DNA of 14,019 bases from Gammaproteobacteria bacterium (GTDB taxonomy: Bacteria; Pseudomonadota; Gammaproteobacteria; Steroidobacterales; Steroidobacteraceae). The DNA lies in NCBI GenBank assembly GCA_030830595.1, contig JAURMS010000016.1, positions 1-14,019 of the forward strand. Direction: 5' to 3'. Positions 13,250-14,019 of the stretch are shown in pieces (within the stretch, counting starts at the first letter, position 1; every line of letters begins with the position of its first letter). The notes under the pieces are model-generated. The model had not been told where the DNA came from and did not search any database. It saw only the letters and a list, made by a program, of their open reading frames with translations. The translations under genes were made by a program, and so were the position numbers.

Positions 13250-14019
13250 TCAGGCCCTGTCGAGCGGTCGGCGCAGCCTGACCAGTTCTACCATCACGAT
13301 CCCGCCGACGATCAGTGCGGTGCCCGTCAGCTGACTGAGGGAAAGCCGTTCATCCAGCAACAGCCAGGCGACGCCGATGGTGAACGGCGGGCCGATGGTG
13401 CCCACCAGTGCGCCGCGCACGGCGCCCACCCGGCGGATGCCCTCGGCGATCATCAGCATGGGCAGGACCGTGGCCACGGTGGACAGCGCCAGCACGAGGC
13501 CCCAGCCCTCGATGGTGGGCACCACCGGCCAAGAGCGGTGGGTCGGGAAGTACCACAGGCACACCACGATGGCAGACCCCAGCAGCGCGAGCGTGGTGAA
13601 GGCCACCGGGCCTATCCTGGGTACCTGGCGCTCGCTGACCAGGAAGTAGGTAGCGAACGTAGCGGCGGTGAGCAGCACACAGGCCGAGCCGACCAGGTCG
13701 GCTTTAGCGACCCCCTGGTCGAACAGGCCTACCGCGAGCGCCACGCCCAACCAGGTCATCAGGCTGGCGATCACCACCGTGCGCTCCGGCGCCCGGCGCG
13801 TCATCACCGCTGCTGCCATCACCACCATCGCCGGATAGGCGAACAGCAGGGCGCGTTCGAGCCCGGCATCGATCAGTGTCAGGGCGTAGAAGTCCAGCAG
13901 CGAGCCGAGGCCGTAGCACAGTCCACCCGCACCGAGGGCGGCCAGCGAGGCCACGAGGGGTGCCCGCCGGATGGCCGGCAGTGCGCCGCGCCACGCGGCC
14001 CAGGCACAGAAGAGGCTGG
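13250..14019 (-). CDS. EamA/DMT-family permease (5' truncated by the window end)
   Basis: The - strand frame stays open to the window edge, so the start lies beyond 14019; the GTG at 13954 is probably internal, because 21 further sensible codons precede it (SLFCAWAAWRGALP and on). About 255 residues are visible, with roughly eight hydrophobic helices. They include GGLCYGLGSLLDFYALTLI, ERALLFAYPAMVVMAAAVM, a central AKADLVGSACVLLTAATFATYF and the C-terminal GTALIVGGIVMVELVRLRR. This is the ten-helix, two-repeat drug/metabolite transporter fold with the end of repeat one and all of repeat two present; LDERLSLSQLTGTALIVGG is a typical EamA ending. Such inner-membrane proteins export amino acids, metabolites or drugs, but the substrate cannot be predicted. 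It converges on cysNC with a 1-base gap and shows no functional link to it. Confidence 0.88.
   Translation of the reverse strand, partial: SLFCAWAAWRGALPAIRRAPLVASLAALGAGGLCYGLGSLLDFYALTLIDAGLERALLFAYPAMVVMAAAVMTRRAPERTVVIASLMTWLGVALAVGLFDQGVAKADLVGSACVLLTAATFATYFLVSERQVPRIGPVAFTTLALLGSAIVVCLWYFPTHRSWPVVPTIEGWGLVLALSTVATVLPMLMIAEGIRRVGAVRGALVGTIGPPFTIGVAWLLLDERLSLSQLTGTALIVGGIVMVELVRLRRPLDRA

Overview
The window is dense, high-GC bacterial chromosome with almost no intergenic space. The outer-membrane TonB receptor, the fused CysN-CysC protein and the SlyD-type isomerase point to a Gram-negative proteobacterium, most likely a gammaproteobacterium; species cannot be read from the sequence. I see no mobile element, CRISPR array, tRNA or rRNA, and no stretch over 300 bases lacks a gene.

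Layout. (1) Bases 1-4179, + strand: the 3' part of a secreted, cysteine-bearing beta-helix-like protein, then a complete 909-residue TonB-dependent receptor. Each of the two genes is followed by a hairpin with the same CTGGCGC/GCGCCAG outer stem. (2) Bases 4217-4699, + strand: a SlyD-like peptidyl-prolyl isomerase with a short His-rich tail, converging with the next operon and overlapping it by 7 bases. (3) Bases 4693-10400: a divergent acyl-CoA catabolic locus. On the - strand, maoC-like hydratase, acyl-CoA dehydrogenase, a CaiB/BaiF CoA-transferase and an alpha-methylacyl-CoA racemase-like CaiB/BaiF protein are tightly coupled. On the + strand, a GntR/UTRA regulator and a CitE-like lyase are coupled. 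A 12-bp perfect palindrome between the two arms is the probable operator. (4) Bases 10442-13248: cysD and fused cysNC (ATP sulfurylase plus APS kinase). (5) Bases 13250-14019, - strand: a 5'-truncated EamA/DMT permease.

How the genes may work together. The CoA locus contains activation (CoA transfer), a possible 2-methyl epimerisation, alpha-beta dehydrogenation, hydration and a CitE-type carbon-carbon cleavage. This is a complete logical route for a small branched or dicarboxylic acid (itaconate, mesaconate or methylsuccinate type), with GntR as likely local repressor. The substrate is inference. The cysD-cysNC pair makes APS and PAPS from sulfate and has no evident link to the CoA locus. 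The beta-helix protein and receptor look like a paired outer-membrane uptake system of unknown substrate.
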